Positions 1 to 5,322 of a stretch of 5,322 nucleotides of DNA are shown one piece after another. Where the stretch lies: NCBI GenBank assembly GCA_011620465.1, contig WOZC01000049.1:1-5322 (forward strand), read 5' to 3'. Below the pieces are notes generated by a model. The model was not told the origin of the DNA. It saw nothing but the letters and a program-made list of their open reading frames with translations, and ran no database searches. How positions within the stretch are numbered: position 1 is the first letter of the stretch; each line of letters starts with the position of its first letter. Made by a program: the position numbers and the translations under genes. The DNA is from Anaerolineaceae bacterium (lineage in GTDB: Bacteria; Chloroflexota; Anaerolineae; Anaerolineales; Anaerolineaceae).

Positions 1-305
1 AAAAGACACGATGAGGGAATTGAAGCGAAATTAATTGACACTCGTCTATTTCTCGCGAAGACAGGCTTTTTTCATAGGCAGGGTTCCGTATTTGAACCCG
101 GCTTTTTTTGGGGTTGTCGCGTTGCTACGATCCTGCGCAGGGGTGGAAAATTTCCGTGACTCGAGATTATCCGATTGAATCTTCCGTGTTTGAATTAATA
201 AAACGATAGCCGGATTGAACCACACAATAGCCTGAGAGCACTATGTCTCGGTTTACTTGTTGCTTCGCTCCCACTGTGTATACAAGCAATCACGATGGTG
301 GGAAT
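1..305. other. Intergenic stretch, no supported gene
   Basis: I find no convincing coding region here. On the plus strand the three frames stop at 12-14, 32-34 and 157-159. The frame ending at 32-34 would give a C-terminal tail KDTMRELKRN, and the one ending at 12-14 would give KTR. Either could be the end of a plus-strand gene lying left of the window, because a plus-strand terminator-like hairpin follows at 78-109. The frame ending at 159 reads straight through that hairpin and is unlikely to be real. From 110 to 303 I see only short palindromes (132-141, 145-155), a weak hairpin at about 234-251, and a 6-bp inverted repeat TCCCAC/GTGGGA (269-274 and 298-303). I see no tRNA, riboswitch or repeat array. 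Confidence 0.6.
78..109 (+). terminator. Intrinsic terminator, plus strand
   Basis: GGGTTC (81-86), a 7-nt loop, then GAACCC (94-99) form a perfect 6-bp stem. One A-G mismatch followed by G-C and C-G pairs (78-79 with 101-102) extends it. A run of seven T (103-109) follows directly. This is the classical layout for plus-strand transcription, so it probably ends a plus-strand gene outside or at the left edge of the window. A second GGC plus six T at 64-72 precedes it but has only a weak hairpin. There is no matching T tract on the minus side, so it is probably not a minus-strand terminator. Confidence 0.6.
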
Positions 306-333
306 AAAAAAACTGGCCAATCGGCCAGCTTTT
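306..333 (-). terminator. Intrinsic terminator of the cold-shock gene
   Basis: On the minus strand CTGGCC (328-313 arm pair), loop GATT, GGCCAG form a perfect 6-bp GC-rich stem with a 4-nt loop. A G-T wobble and A-T pairs extend it, and a run of seven T (312-306) follows. It starts about 22 nt after the csp stop codon, the expected place for the end of that transcript. The plus strand has only four T after the stem (330-333), so any bidirectional activity would be weak. Confidence 0.88.
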
Positions 334-354
334 CCTAATTTCTTCGATGTCTGT

Positions 355-570
355 CTATTCCAGAACCTTTACGTCCTGAGCCTGAGGGCCTTTTGCGCCA
401 TCTACGACACTGAATTCAACGCTTTGATCTTCTTTAAGTGAGCGAAAACCATCGCCAATAATTGCGCTATAATGCACAAAAACGTCTTTGTCATTGGATT
501 TTCTGGCGATAAAACCGTAACCTTTTTCACCATTAAACCATTTAACAGTTCCAACTTCTCTTTCAGACAT
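355..570 (-). CDS. csp: CspA-family cold-shock / RNA-chaperone protein
   Basis: This 71-residue protein is a single cold-shock (OB-fold) domain of the normal family length. It is expected to bind single-stranded RNA or DNA in the cytoplasm and melt RNA secondary structure. Visible hallmarks are GTVKWFN (7-13), the RNP1 motif KGYGFI (16-21), the RNP2-like motif VFVHYSAI (30-37), GFRSL (41-45) and the C-terminal KGPQAQDV (60-67). The nucleic-acid-stacking aromatics W11, F12, F20, F31, H33 and F42 are present. Y34 replaces the more usual Phe of HFSAI, a mild change. The ATG at 570 has a purine-rich Shine-Dalgarno region upstream (583-590). The gene has its own promoter (666-693), a leader of about 90 nt and a strong terminator, so it is probably a separate transcription unit. 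Whether it is cold-induced or constitutive cannot be read from the sequence. Family assignment is secure; the exact paralogue is not. Confidence 0.97.
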   Translation of the reverse strand: MSEREVGTVKWFNGEKGYGFIARKSNDKDVFVHYSAIIGDGFRSLKEDQSVEFSVVDGAKGPQAQDVKVLE

Positions 571-582
571 GCTCGTACTACT

Positions 583-590
583 TCCTCTCT
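583..590 (-). promoter_or_regulatory. Ribosome binding site of csp
   Basis: On the minus strand AGAGAGGA lies upstream of the ATG at 570, with 12 nt between the GGA and the start codon. That is somewhat longer than the usual 5-9 nt, but no other in-frame start is closer. A small GATA x3 repeat (592-603, plus-strand reading) lies directly beside it and may keep this part of the leader unstructured (inference). Confidence 0.6.
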
Positions 591-665
591 TGATAGATAG
601 ATAAATATTGTTCTTGCGTTTACACCGTTATTGTTACTTCGTATGCAAACTGCCTGAACGTCATT

Positions 666-693
666 ACTTTACTACATTTCTCATATTTGTCAA
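666..693 (-). promoter_or_regulatory. Sigma70-like promoter of csp
   Basis: On the minus strand a perfect -35 box TTGACA (693-688) is followed by a 16-nt spacer and TAAAGT (671-666), which matches TATAAT at 4 of 6 positions. The -35 box begins one base after the stop codon of the upstream gene (695-697). A start site near position 659 would give a leader of about 90 nt before the csp ATG. Long leaders are typical of cspA-type genes, whose mRNA structure can act as a temperature switch. I did not find a recognisable cold box or a strong hairpin in the leader, so regulation by the leader is only a possibility. Confidence 0.6.
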
Positions 694-694
694 T

Positions 695-979
695 TTATTC
701 TCTATTTCTTTTCCTCTCCATCAGCTCTAAAACGCCATACATGACTAATAAAAATGCTACACCTTCATCCAGATTTCCAATAACAGGCAGGTTATCCGGA
801 ATGAATTCAATTAGCCCAAAAGTTGGGTTCAGTATGTATAACAAACCTACTGCTGATATCACAAATACCAGCCAACGCGGAACACCGTACGATGTCAGGG
901 GTCGGAAATTAAAAGATTTCTTCGTTTCTTCTTGTTGATCGGGAGGGTTGCCGATGTCGATAATCTTGGGGTCTGTCAT
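695..979 (-). CDS. Small DUF1232 (YkvA)-like two-helix membrane protein
   Basis: This is a 94-residue protein from the ATG at 979. An in-frame reading extends to 1039 (and to an ATG at 1003), but those starts overlap or abut the GH4 gene and lack a ribosome site, while AGGA (988-985) sits 5 nt before 979. The N-terminus (1-33) is polar. A first hydrophobic helix covers about 36-50 (WLVFVISAVGLLYIL). The segment NPTFGLIEFIPDNLPVIGNLDEG (51-73, broken here as NPTFGLIEFI then PDNLPVIGNLDEG) matches the DUF1232 pattern of P, then IPD-x-(L/I)-P-x-(I/L)-G-x-L-D. A second hydrophobic helix covers about 74-86, and the tail is basic (MERKRNRE). Compared with the short P-IDLIPD spacing of classical YkvA, there are about four extra residues between the first Pro and IPD. 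The function of this family is not established. It follows the GH4 stop by 25 nt, so it is probably cotranscribed with the genes to the right. Confidence 0.72.
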   Translation of the reverse strand: MTDPKIIDIGNPPDQQEETKKSFNFRPLTSYGVPRWLVFVISAVGLLYILNPTFGLIEFIPDNLPVIGNLDEGVAFLLVMYGVLELMERKRNRE

Positions 980-984
980 TTTAT

Positions 985-988
985 TCCT
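985..988 (-). promoter_or_regulatory. Ribosome binding site fixing the DUF1232-like start
   Basis: AGGA on the minus strand, five bases before the ATG at 979. It lies in the 25-nt gap after the GH4 stop (1005-1007). The alternative starts at 1003 and 1039 have no comparable site. Confidence 0.65.
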
Positions 989-1004
989 GCTTCTTGATGG
1001 CATT

Positions 1005-2387
1005 CTAAAAAAACTGGGGTAGATGCATTTTGTTGGCAACTAATATTTCTTCCAAAACCTTTTCTGCCAGGTCAAGGTCGTCAATTACCGGGTCAAGCAG
1101 CAAACTCTGAAGTGCAAGCTGTCGATCACCGCGTACTACTGCGTCGATGCTTAGCTGTGCGGTACTGATCTCACGCTGCAGCAAAGCGAGTATCCCTTTG
1201 GGAAGTTCAAACTGGTTGATCGGAGTGAAGCCGGTTTGCCGGATCTTCGCTGGAAACTCCACGACGGCATTCTCTGGCAAACCGACGATCGTGCCCTGAT
1301 TGGGTAGATTGACGGCTTCCCACAGGTAATCTGAATCTGTCAGCATTGCTTCAATGATCTCAATCGCTCCCTCTGAATGGGCGTGACTGTAGCGGTTGAT
1401 GTTTTGTTTTTGGCGGATGTCCTTGGCAACCTGCCTCCAAAGGTCGGCACGGTTGGCTTCATAAAATTGCCAATCGTAAAGGGATAGGTCGTACTTTTGC
1501 CAGGGTTTTGTACGACTGCATGTCATCCAGGGCAGGTACTCGCACAAGTGCTCATCCCCAGGGATCGGGAAAAGACCAAAAAACGCGAAAATTTTTTGTG
1601 TGAGGGGTTCGAATTCAGCAGGGAGGGTTTGCCATCGCTGCCGGAACAGCGGGTAGAGGTCTTCGCCAGTAGCTCGGTCGCGCAACTCGACCATCCAGGT
1701 GAAATGGTTCAAACCCACAGCTGTGATCTTGAAATGCTGCATGCCAGCCAGAGCCAACCTCTGCTGGGCATCAGCGTTTTTTGGATCGGCATGCGTGCTG
1801 AGAAGGGTCTCCGCGCCTTCAATGGCATAATCAACTGCCAGGGCTTTGGCGACCATGGCGTAGCCGATCGCCAGTTGATGGCAAAGACCGATAGATTTGA
1901 TCGATGTGTATTCATTGATAAGATAACAGATTCGATGCAGCGGGTTGCTGAAATTGAGATACCAGGCAGAAGGACACATTTTTTCCATGTCGTGAGCAAT
2001 GTCCAGAATGGTGTTCACATTGCGTGCGGCATGCGCGAAACCACCAGGTCCGCCATTTTCCGCGTAGGGTTGCCTGAGCCCATACTGGCTGCCGAGCATA
2101 AAATCTTGCTGCCAGAGACGCTCGCGGGGTTGAACTTCGATGGCGCTAATGACAAAATCAGAATCATTTAAAGCGTTTTGATGAGACGAATGACTACTTA
2201 TCTGTTTTCCAGAACCCCACTCGAAATTGAGCCAGTTTGCCAGGGCGCTGATCAGATCCAACGATTCCTGGTTAGTATCAACCAAAGCGATTTCTGCTCC
2301 CCGGAGCACTTCGCTTTGTAAAAGGGTAATTAAAGTACTTAAGCCGAACGAATGGCTGCCGGCACCCAGGCACGTGATTTTGGTCAT
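1005..2387 (-). CDS. Glycoside hydrolase family 4 (alpha-galactosidase / alpha-glucuronidase-like)
   Basis: This 460-residue cytoplasmic enzyme has the usual GH4 length. GH4 enzymes cleave glycosides by an oxidation-elimination mechanism that needs bound NAD+ and a divalent metal, usually Mn2+. Seen in the sequence: an N-terminal Rossmann start GAGSHSFG (8-15) with the acidic end of strand 2 at ALVDTN (D37); GGPGGFAHAARNV (112-124); NFSNPL (145-150), equivalent to the usual TNP; the metal/NAD motif CHQL (169-172); LNHFTW (226-231) with the second metal-binding His at 228; GDEHLCEYLPW (277-287); and a complete C-terminus with NLPNQGTIVGLPENAVVEFP (360-379) and the LLLDP motif (429-433). The start ATG overlaps the upstream stop as ATGA (2387-2384), with AGGG eight bases upstream (2399-2396), so translation is probably coupled. 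Substrate is uncertain. CHQL differs from the CHSV of MelA-type alpha-galactosidases and from the CN-P or CDMP of phospho-glycosidases as I recall them. Lack of a phosphosugar signature and of PTS genes argues for a non-phosphorylated substrate (inference). No transporter lies nearby. Confidence 0.92.
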   Translation of the reverse strand: MTKITCLGAGSHSFGLSTLITLLQSEVLRGAEIALVDTNQESLDLISALANWLNFEWGSGKQISSHSSHQNALNDSDFVISAIEVQPRERLWQQDFMLGSQYGLRQPYAENGGPGGFAHAARNVNTILDIAHDMEKMCPSAWYLNFSNPLHRICYLINEYTSIKSIGLCHQLAIGYAMVAKALAVDYAIEGAETLLSTHADPKNADAQQRLALAGMQHFKITAVGLNHFTWMVELRDRATGEDLYPLFRQRWQTLPAEFEPLTQKIFAFFGLFPIPGDEHLCEYLPWMTCSRTKPWQKYDLSLYDWQFYEANRADLWRQVAKDIRQKQNINRYSHAHSEGAIEIIEAMLTDSDYLWEAVNLPNQGTIVGLPENAVVEFPAKIRQTGFTPINQFELPKGILALLQREISTAQLSIDAVVRGDRQLALQSLLLDPVIDDLDLAEKVLEEILVANKMHLPQFF

Positions 2388-4729
2388 ATGTTGTACCCTA
2401 ATGTCCTGAAGTAAGCCACCATCGATGCGGCTGCTTTTCTTCCTGCACCCATAGCAAGGATGACTGTCGCACCCCCGGTCACGATATCGCCGCCGGCATA
2501 CACTCCCGGCATGCTGGTGGCATTTGTTTCTGTGTTAACCACGATGTTTCCCCATTTATTGACCTCGATTGTCGGGGTCGATTTGTGGATGATGGGGTTA
2601 GAGCCGTTGCCAATGGCGATCACGGCAATCTCAAGTGGTTGCAGATATTCTGAACCTGCGATCGGGATCGGTCTGCGGCGATTGCTGGCATCCGGTTCGC
2701 CGAGCTCCATTTTTTGCAGTTGCACACCGGTCAGGTTGCCGTCAGCATCCCCGAAAAATTCAACAGGGTTGCGCAAGTAGGCAAAGCGTACGCCTTCTGC
2801 GATGGCATGTTCGATTTCTTCTTTGCGACCTGGCATCTCTTCCTGCCCCCGGCGGTAGATAATATAGGTTTCCTTAGCGCCAAGCCTGAGTGCGACCCGG
2901 GCAGAGTCGAGGGCGGTGTTGCCGCCGCCAAAAACGCCAACGATCTTGCCGTGCAGATTGTGAATGGGGGTGTCAACGAAGGGATACTGGTAAGCTTTCA
3001 TCAGGTTGATACGGGTGAGAAAGTCGTTGGCAGAATAGATCCCGACCAGGTTTTCGCCGGGAATTCCGAGGAAATGTGGCAAGCCTGCTCCAGTACCGAT
3101 AAAAATTGCGTCAAAACCATATTCTTCCTGCAACTCTTTGATCGTGAAAGTTGCTCCAATTAATGTGTTTGGAACAAACCGCACACCTAATTTTTCGAGT
3201 TCATGGACTTCTTTGGAAACGATTGTCTTCGGAAGACGAAATTCAGGGATACCAAAGCGCAGCACACCACCGAAATCGTGCATGGCTTCGAAAACTGTCA
3301 CGTCAACACCGGCTTTAGCCAGGTCGCCCGCACAGCTCAAGCTGGCTGGTCCTGAACCGATCAGAGCCGCCTTGGGGGCATGCTTTGACCGCTCAATTTT
3401 TTGATTTTCCAGTCCACTCTCAGCCAGCTTATCGGAAGCGAAACGCTCCAACGCGCCAATGGCTATCGGTTGACCTTTCTTAAGGAGGATACAGGCACCT
3501 TCACATTGATCTGTTTGGGGACAAACTCTTCCGCAAACCATGGGTAATGTATTGTCCTGCTTGATTTTCAACCCTGCTTCGACATATTTCTTCTCTTTGA
3601 TCAGGGTAATGAAATCAGGGATTTGTACCGATACCGGGCAGCCCACAACACAGCGGGGACTGCGGCACTGCAGGCAGCGTTCAGCTTCAGCCAGGGCTTG
3701 TTCTTCAGTGAAACCTATTGCTACCTCTTCAAAGTTGTGGATGCGGTTGTCAATAGGCAGTTCGGGCATGACCTGACGCTGCTTTTCGAGAATAGTGACA
3801 GAATCGAGCAATTCAGCCTCGTCAAGGACAGCAATTTGGGCGTCAAGCCGGCACTCCTGGTCATCTTTATAAGAGCGGGTGCGTTGAATAATGCCGGTGT
3901 AATCCACCAGGTGACCGTCAAATTCGGGTCCGTCCACGCATGTGAACTTCGTTTCTGTGCCAACCTGCACACGGCAGCCACCACACATACCGGTACCGTC
4001 GACCATGATGGTGTTGAGGCTGACGGTGGTGGGGATCGCATATTTGCGGGTCAGGTCGCTGATGGCTCGCATCATGACGAGCGGTCCTATCGCTAAAACA
4101 TGATCGAAACTCTGACCGGAGTCAAGCAAATCCTGCAGTTTTCCGGTGACAAAGCCGTTGTAGCCAAAGCTGCCGTCATCAGTGGTGAAATAGAGGTGGT
4201 CACTGACTGCTTCAATCTCTTCTGTGAGGATCAGAAGGTCTTTACTGCGAGCCCCAACTATTGAGGTGACTTCATTGCCAGCTTGCTTGAGAGCTCGGGC
4301 AACCGGATAAGCAACCGCAGCGCCTACTCCGCCGCCGATCACGCACACCTTTCCGAAATTCTGGATATCCGAAGGATTTCCAAGCGGTCCCAATACGTCG
4401 TGGATGGTTTCACCAACAGGGATCTCATCCATAAGGGTGGTGCTCTTGCCAACGGTCTGGACGATCAGGCGGATCGTACCAGCTTCGGCGTTTTGGTCAA
4501 CGATGGTGAGGGGTATGCGTTCGCCTGATTCGCTCAGGCGGAGGATAACGAATTGTCCGGGTTTGGCTTTCTTTGCGATGTAAGGGGAATAGATTTGATA
4601 AGACTTGACGCGGTCCGCCAACGTCTCTTTTTGGATAATCGTATTAAGGTCGATGGAGAGCTCCTGGTCGATATATTTTTTTGGAATGTTAATTATCTTC
4701 CACCAAAAGGCACCAGTAAAGGTTCTCAC
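2384..4729 (-). CDS. nfnAB: Fused NfnA-NfnB-type ferredoxin/NAD(P) oxidoreductase
   Basis: This 781-residue fusion (numbered from the GTG at 4729) joins two subunits that are separate in Thermotoga-type NfnAB. NfnAB couples NADH and reduced ferredoxin to NADP+ reduction by flavin-based bifurcation, reversibly. Residues about 31-285 are the NfnA/SudB/PyrK-like part: FAD motif ERIPLTIVD (70-78), pyridine-nucleotide motif IGGGVGAAVAYP (131-142), and a [2Fe-2S] site VDGTGMCGGC with C249, C252 and C264; D244 may be a ligand, as reported for NfnA. Residues about 320-781 are the NfnB/GltD-like part: cysteines 352, 355, 360, 364 and 399, 403, 409, 413 for two [4Fe-4S] clusters, FAD motif GSGPAS (458-463), NADP motif VFGGGNTALDSA (599-610), and C-terminal FAD motif AGGDIVTGGAT (745-755). 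All expected cofactor residues are present and the total equals the sum of both subunits. The GTG is the only canonical start that keeps the whole first domain; it overlaps the upstream gene by 41 nt and has no clear ribosome site. An AGGAG lies before an ATC at 4654. Such fusions are often annotated as DHOD B NAD-binding subunit/NADPH-dependent glutamate synthase; no gltB-like large subunit is seen here, so glutamate synthesis is unlikely. Confidence 0.92.
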   Translation of the reverse strand: MRTFTGAFWWKIINIPKKYIDQELSIDLNTIIQKETLADRVKSYQIYSPYIAKKAKPGQFVILRLSESGERIPLTIVDQNAEAGTIRLIVQTVGKSTTLMDEIPVGETIHDVLGPLGNPSDIQNFGKVCVIGGGVGAAVAYPVARALKQAGNEVTSIVGARSKDLLILTEEIEAVSDHLYFTTDDGSFGYNGFVTGKLQDLLDSGQSFDHVLAIGPLVMMRAISDLTRKYAIPTTVSLNTIMVDGTGMCGGCRVQVGTETKFTCVDGPEFDGHLVDYTGIIQRTRSYKDDQECRLDAQIAVLDEAELLDSVTILEKQRQVMPELPIDNRIHNFEEVAIGFTEEQALAEAERCLQCRSPRCVVGCPVSVQIPDFITLIKEKKYVEAGLKIKQDNTLPMVCGRVCPQTDQCEGACILLKKGQPIAIGALERFASDKLAESGLENQKIERSKHAPKAALIGSGPASLSCAGDLAKAGVDVTVFEAMHDFGGVLRFGIPEFRLPKTIVSKEVHELEKLGVRFVPNTLIGATFTIKELQEEYGFDAIFIGTGAGLPHFLGIPGENLVGIYSANDFLTRINLMKAYQYPFVDTPIHNLHGKIVGVFGGGNTALDSARVALRLGAKETYIIYRRGQEEMPGRKEEIEHAIAEGVRFAYLRNPVEFFGDADGNLTGVQLQKMELGEPDASNRRRPIPIAGSEYLQPLEIAVIAIGNGSNPIIHKSTPTIEVNKWGNIVVNTETNATSMPGVYAGGDIVTGGATVILAMGAGRKAAASMVAYFRTLGYNI
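2396..2399 (-). promoter_or_regulatory. Ribosome binding site of the GH4 gene
   Basis: AGGG inside the last codons of the preceding oxidoreductase gene, eight bases before the GH4 ATG. Together with the ATGA stop/start overlap it supports translational coupling of the two genes. Confidence 0.5.
4661..4665 (-). promoter_or_regulatory. Strong AGGAG ribosome site before a non-ATG codon
   Basis: AGGAG on the minus strand lies 24 nt after the stop codon of the upstream membrane-protein gene and six bases before the in-frame codon ATC (4654-4652). Starting there would give MDLNTIIQKE..., which begins just before the conserved first beta strand and leaves a normal 34-nt gap between the genes. No ATG, GTG or TTG lies at a proper distance. 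It may be the real ribosome site of the oxidoreductase, or chance. Confidence 0.45.
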
Positions 4730-5322
4730 CTTTGGTCGGATTTAGAGAATAAACCAGGCAATAGCGTCCTGGGGCAAGTTCGGCTTCTGGTGTAAGCACA
4801 AGGATATTGTTTTCAGCTGGCACCACCTGGAAAGCGACAGGCTGATCGTTTTGATCACGCAGTTCAAGTCGGTTCATCGTCACAACCAGGGTGTTGATAA
4901 CGATCTCCGGCTTTACATTTTTTGTGACCGGAATGCCTTCAGGGCTTTCGGGGACAACCTGGTTCATTGCCATCTCAACGAATTGCTCATTTTCCATGAT
5001 GAAGACGCCATTGGCAGTAGGCTGAACCGCCAACACCTGGGTGGGTCGGCTGAGGTAAGGGATATCAATATTAAGGAGGGTTGAGCCGATTAGGATGCCG
5101 ATAATGATGAAAACCATCAGGGTCAAGCCGTAGAGCATGATATCCAGCCAGGGTTTCTGCGGGCGCGTTGTTTGAACAGTTTGTAATGGTTGAGATGGGG
5201 CAGCAATTTCAGTTTGAGGTACTGCGACCGGCTCTGGCATGGGATTTTGAGCGGCAACATGGGCAGCGGCTTGGGAAGGTGAAACCGAAGGTTGTTTAAA
5301 AACACCGATCGGGTGGGTGTAA
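4689..5322 (-). CDS. Single-pass membrane protein of unknown function, 5' end outside window
   Basis: The frame stays open from the stop at 4689 to the right edge, giving 210 visible residues, and has no ATG, GTG or TTG before the ATG at 5240. That ATG has no ribosome site and lies inside a Pro/Ala/Gln/Thr-rich stretch, so the true start is probably outside the window. In visible order: a disordered hydrophilic region (about residues 1-57, rich in P, A, Q, T); one transmembrane helix (about 61-80, LDIMLYGLTLMVFIIIGILI); and an outer domain of about 130 residues rich in predicted beta strands, ending in APGRYCLVYS...NLYWCLLVEDN. Two cysteines there (about 188 and 204) could form a disulfide. 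I do not recognise the family. A cytoplasmic N-terminus, possibly carrying a zinc ribbon outside the window, is a guess from the layout. It is the most upstream visible gene of the operon and its 3' end overlaps the GTG start assigned to the oxidoreductase. Confidence 0.75.
   Translation of the reverse strand, partial: YTHPIGVFKQPSVSPSQAAAHVAAQNPMPEPVAVPQTEIAAPSQPLQTVQTTRPQKPWLDIMLYGLTLMVFIIIGILIGSTLLNIDIPYLSRPTQVLAVQPTANGVFIMENEQFVEMAMNQVVPESPEGIPVTKNVKPEIVINTLVVTMNRLELRDQNDQPVAFQVVPAENNILVLTPEAELAPGRYCLVYSLNPTKGENLYWCLLVEDN

Noticed and set aside
36..66. TTGACA at 36-41 as a plus-strand promoter
   Set aside because: No -10-like hexamer occurs at 15-19 nt downstream, and the T-tract and terminator hairpin follow at once.
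78..102. T-arm-like GGGTTC...GAACCC as part of a tRNA
   Set aside because: No acceptor, D or anticodon arms surround it, and the following T7 tract fits a terminator.
687..938. Plus-strand open frame of 83 codons opposite the DUF1232-like gene
   Set aside because: It is antisense to a gene with a good ribosome site and domain match, and carries no signal of its own.
1497..2171. Plus-strand open frame of 224 codons opposite the GH4 gene
   Set aside because: It is fully antisense to a well-supported GH4 coding region, has no recognisable domain and a composition typical of a shadow frame.
2460..4096. Several plus-strand open frames of 75-157 codons opposite the oxidoreductase gene
   Set aside because: They are antisense to conserved cofactor-binding domains, overlap each other in different frames and show no motif.
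2384..4729. Glutamate synthase small subunit or dihydroorotate dehydrogenase electron-transfer subunit as the function
   Set aside because: Both halves resemble those families, but the fusion of both with the NfnA-type [2Fe-2S] motif, and no gltB or pyrD in the window, fit NfnAB/SudAB better.
5123..5305. Minus-strand 60-codon frame at the right edge
   Set aside because: It lies in another frame inside the membrane-protein gene, which remains open to the window edge and has a coherent helix and outer domain.

Overview
The window looks like a piece of a bacterial chromosome, probably from an anaerobic or fermentative lineage. I lean towards Chloroflexota/Anaerolineae. The reasons are the fused bifurcating NfnA-NfnB flavoprotein, the NAD-dependent GH4 glycosidase, the short two-helix DUF1232-like protein, and the single-helix membrane protein with a Pro/Gln-rich N-terminal part. 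This placement is inference from protein style, not from a marker gene.

All confident genes lie on the minus strand. Read right to left they are: (1) the 3' part of a single-pass membrane protein that runs off the right edge; (2) a large fused NfnA+NfnB / SudB+SudA-type flavin and iron-sulfur oxidoreductase; (3) a family 4 glycoside hydrolase whose ATG overlaps the oxidoreductase stop as ATGA; (4) a small DUF1232-like membrane protein 25 nt further on; (5) a CspA-family cold-shock protein. Genes 1-4 are packed with overlaps or gaps of a few tens of bases and have no visible terminator between them, so they look like one operon whose promoter lies outside the window. The csp gene has its own sigma70-like promoter placed immediately after the stop codon of gene 4, a leader of about 90 nt, and a clear intrinsic terminator.

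Bases 1-305 hold no convincing gene. They contain a plus-strand hairpin with a T7 tract, which suggests that a plus-strand gene ends near or just left of the window edge, convergent with csp. The rest of this stretch has only short palindromes.

Functionally, the oxidoreductase would exchange electrons between NADH, NADPH and ferredoxin. The GH4 enzyme would hydrolyse an alpha-linked sugar or uronic acid using a tightly bound NAD+ and a divalent metal. No transporter or sugar-pathway gene is nearby to fix the substrate. I see no mobile element, CRISPR array, RNA gene or obviously new defence-like system. The points most worth a second look are the start codon of the oxidoreductase (a good AGGAG sits before ATC, not ATG) and the unusual CHQL metal/NAD motif of the GH4 enzyme.
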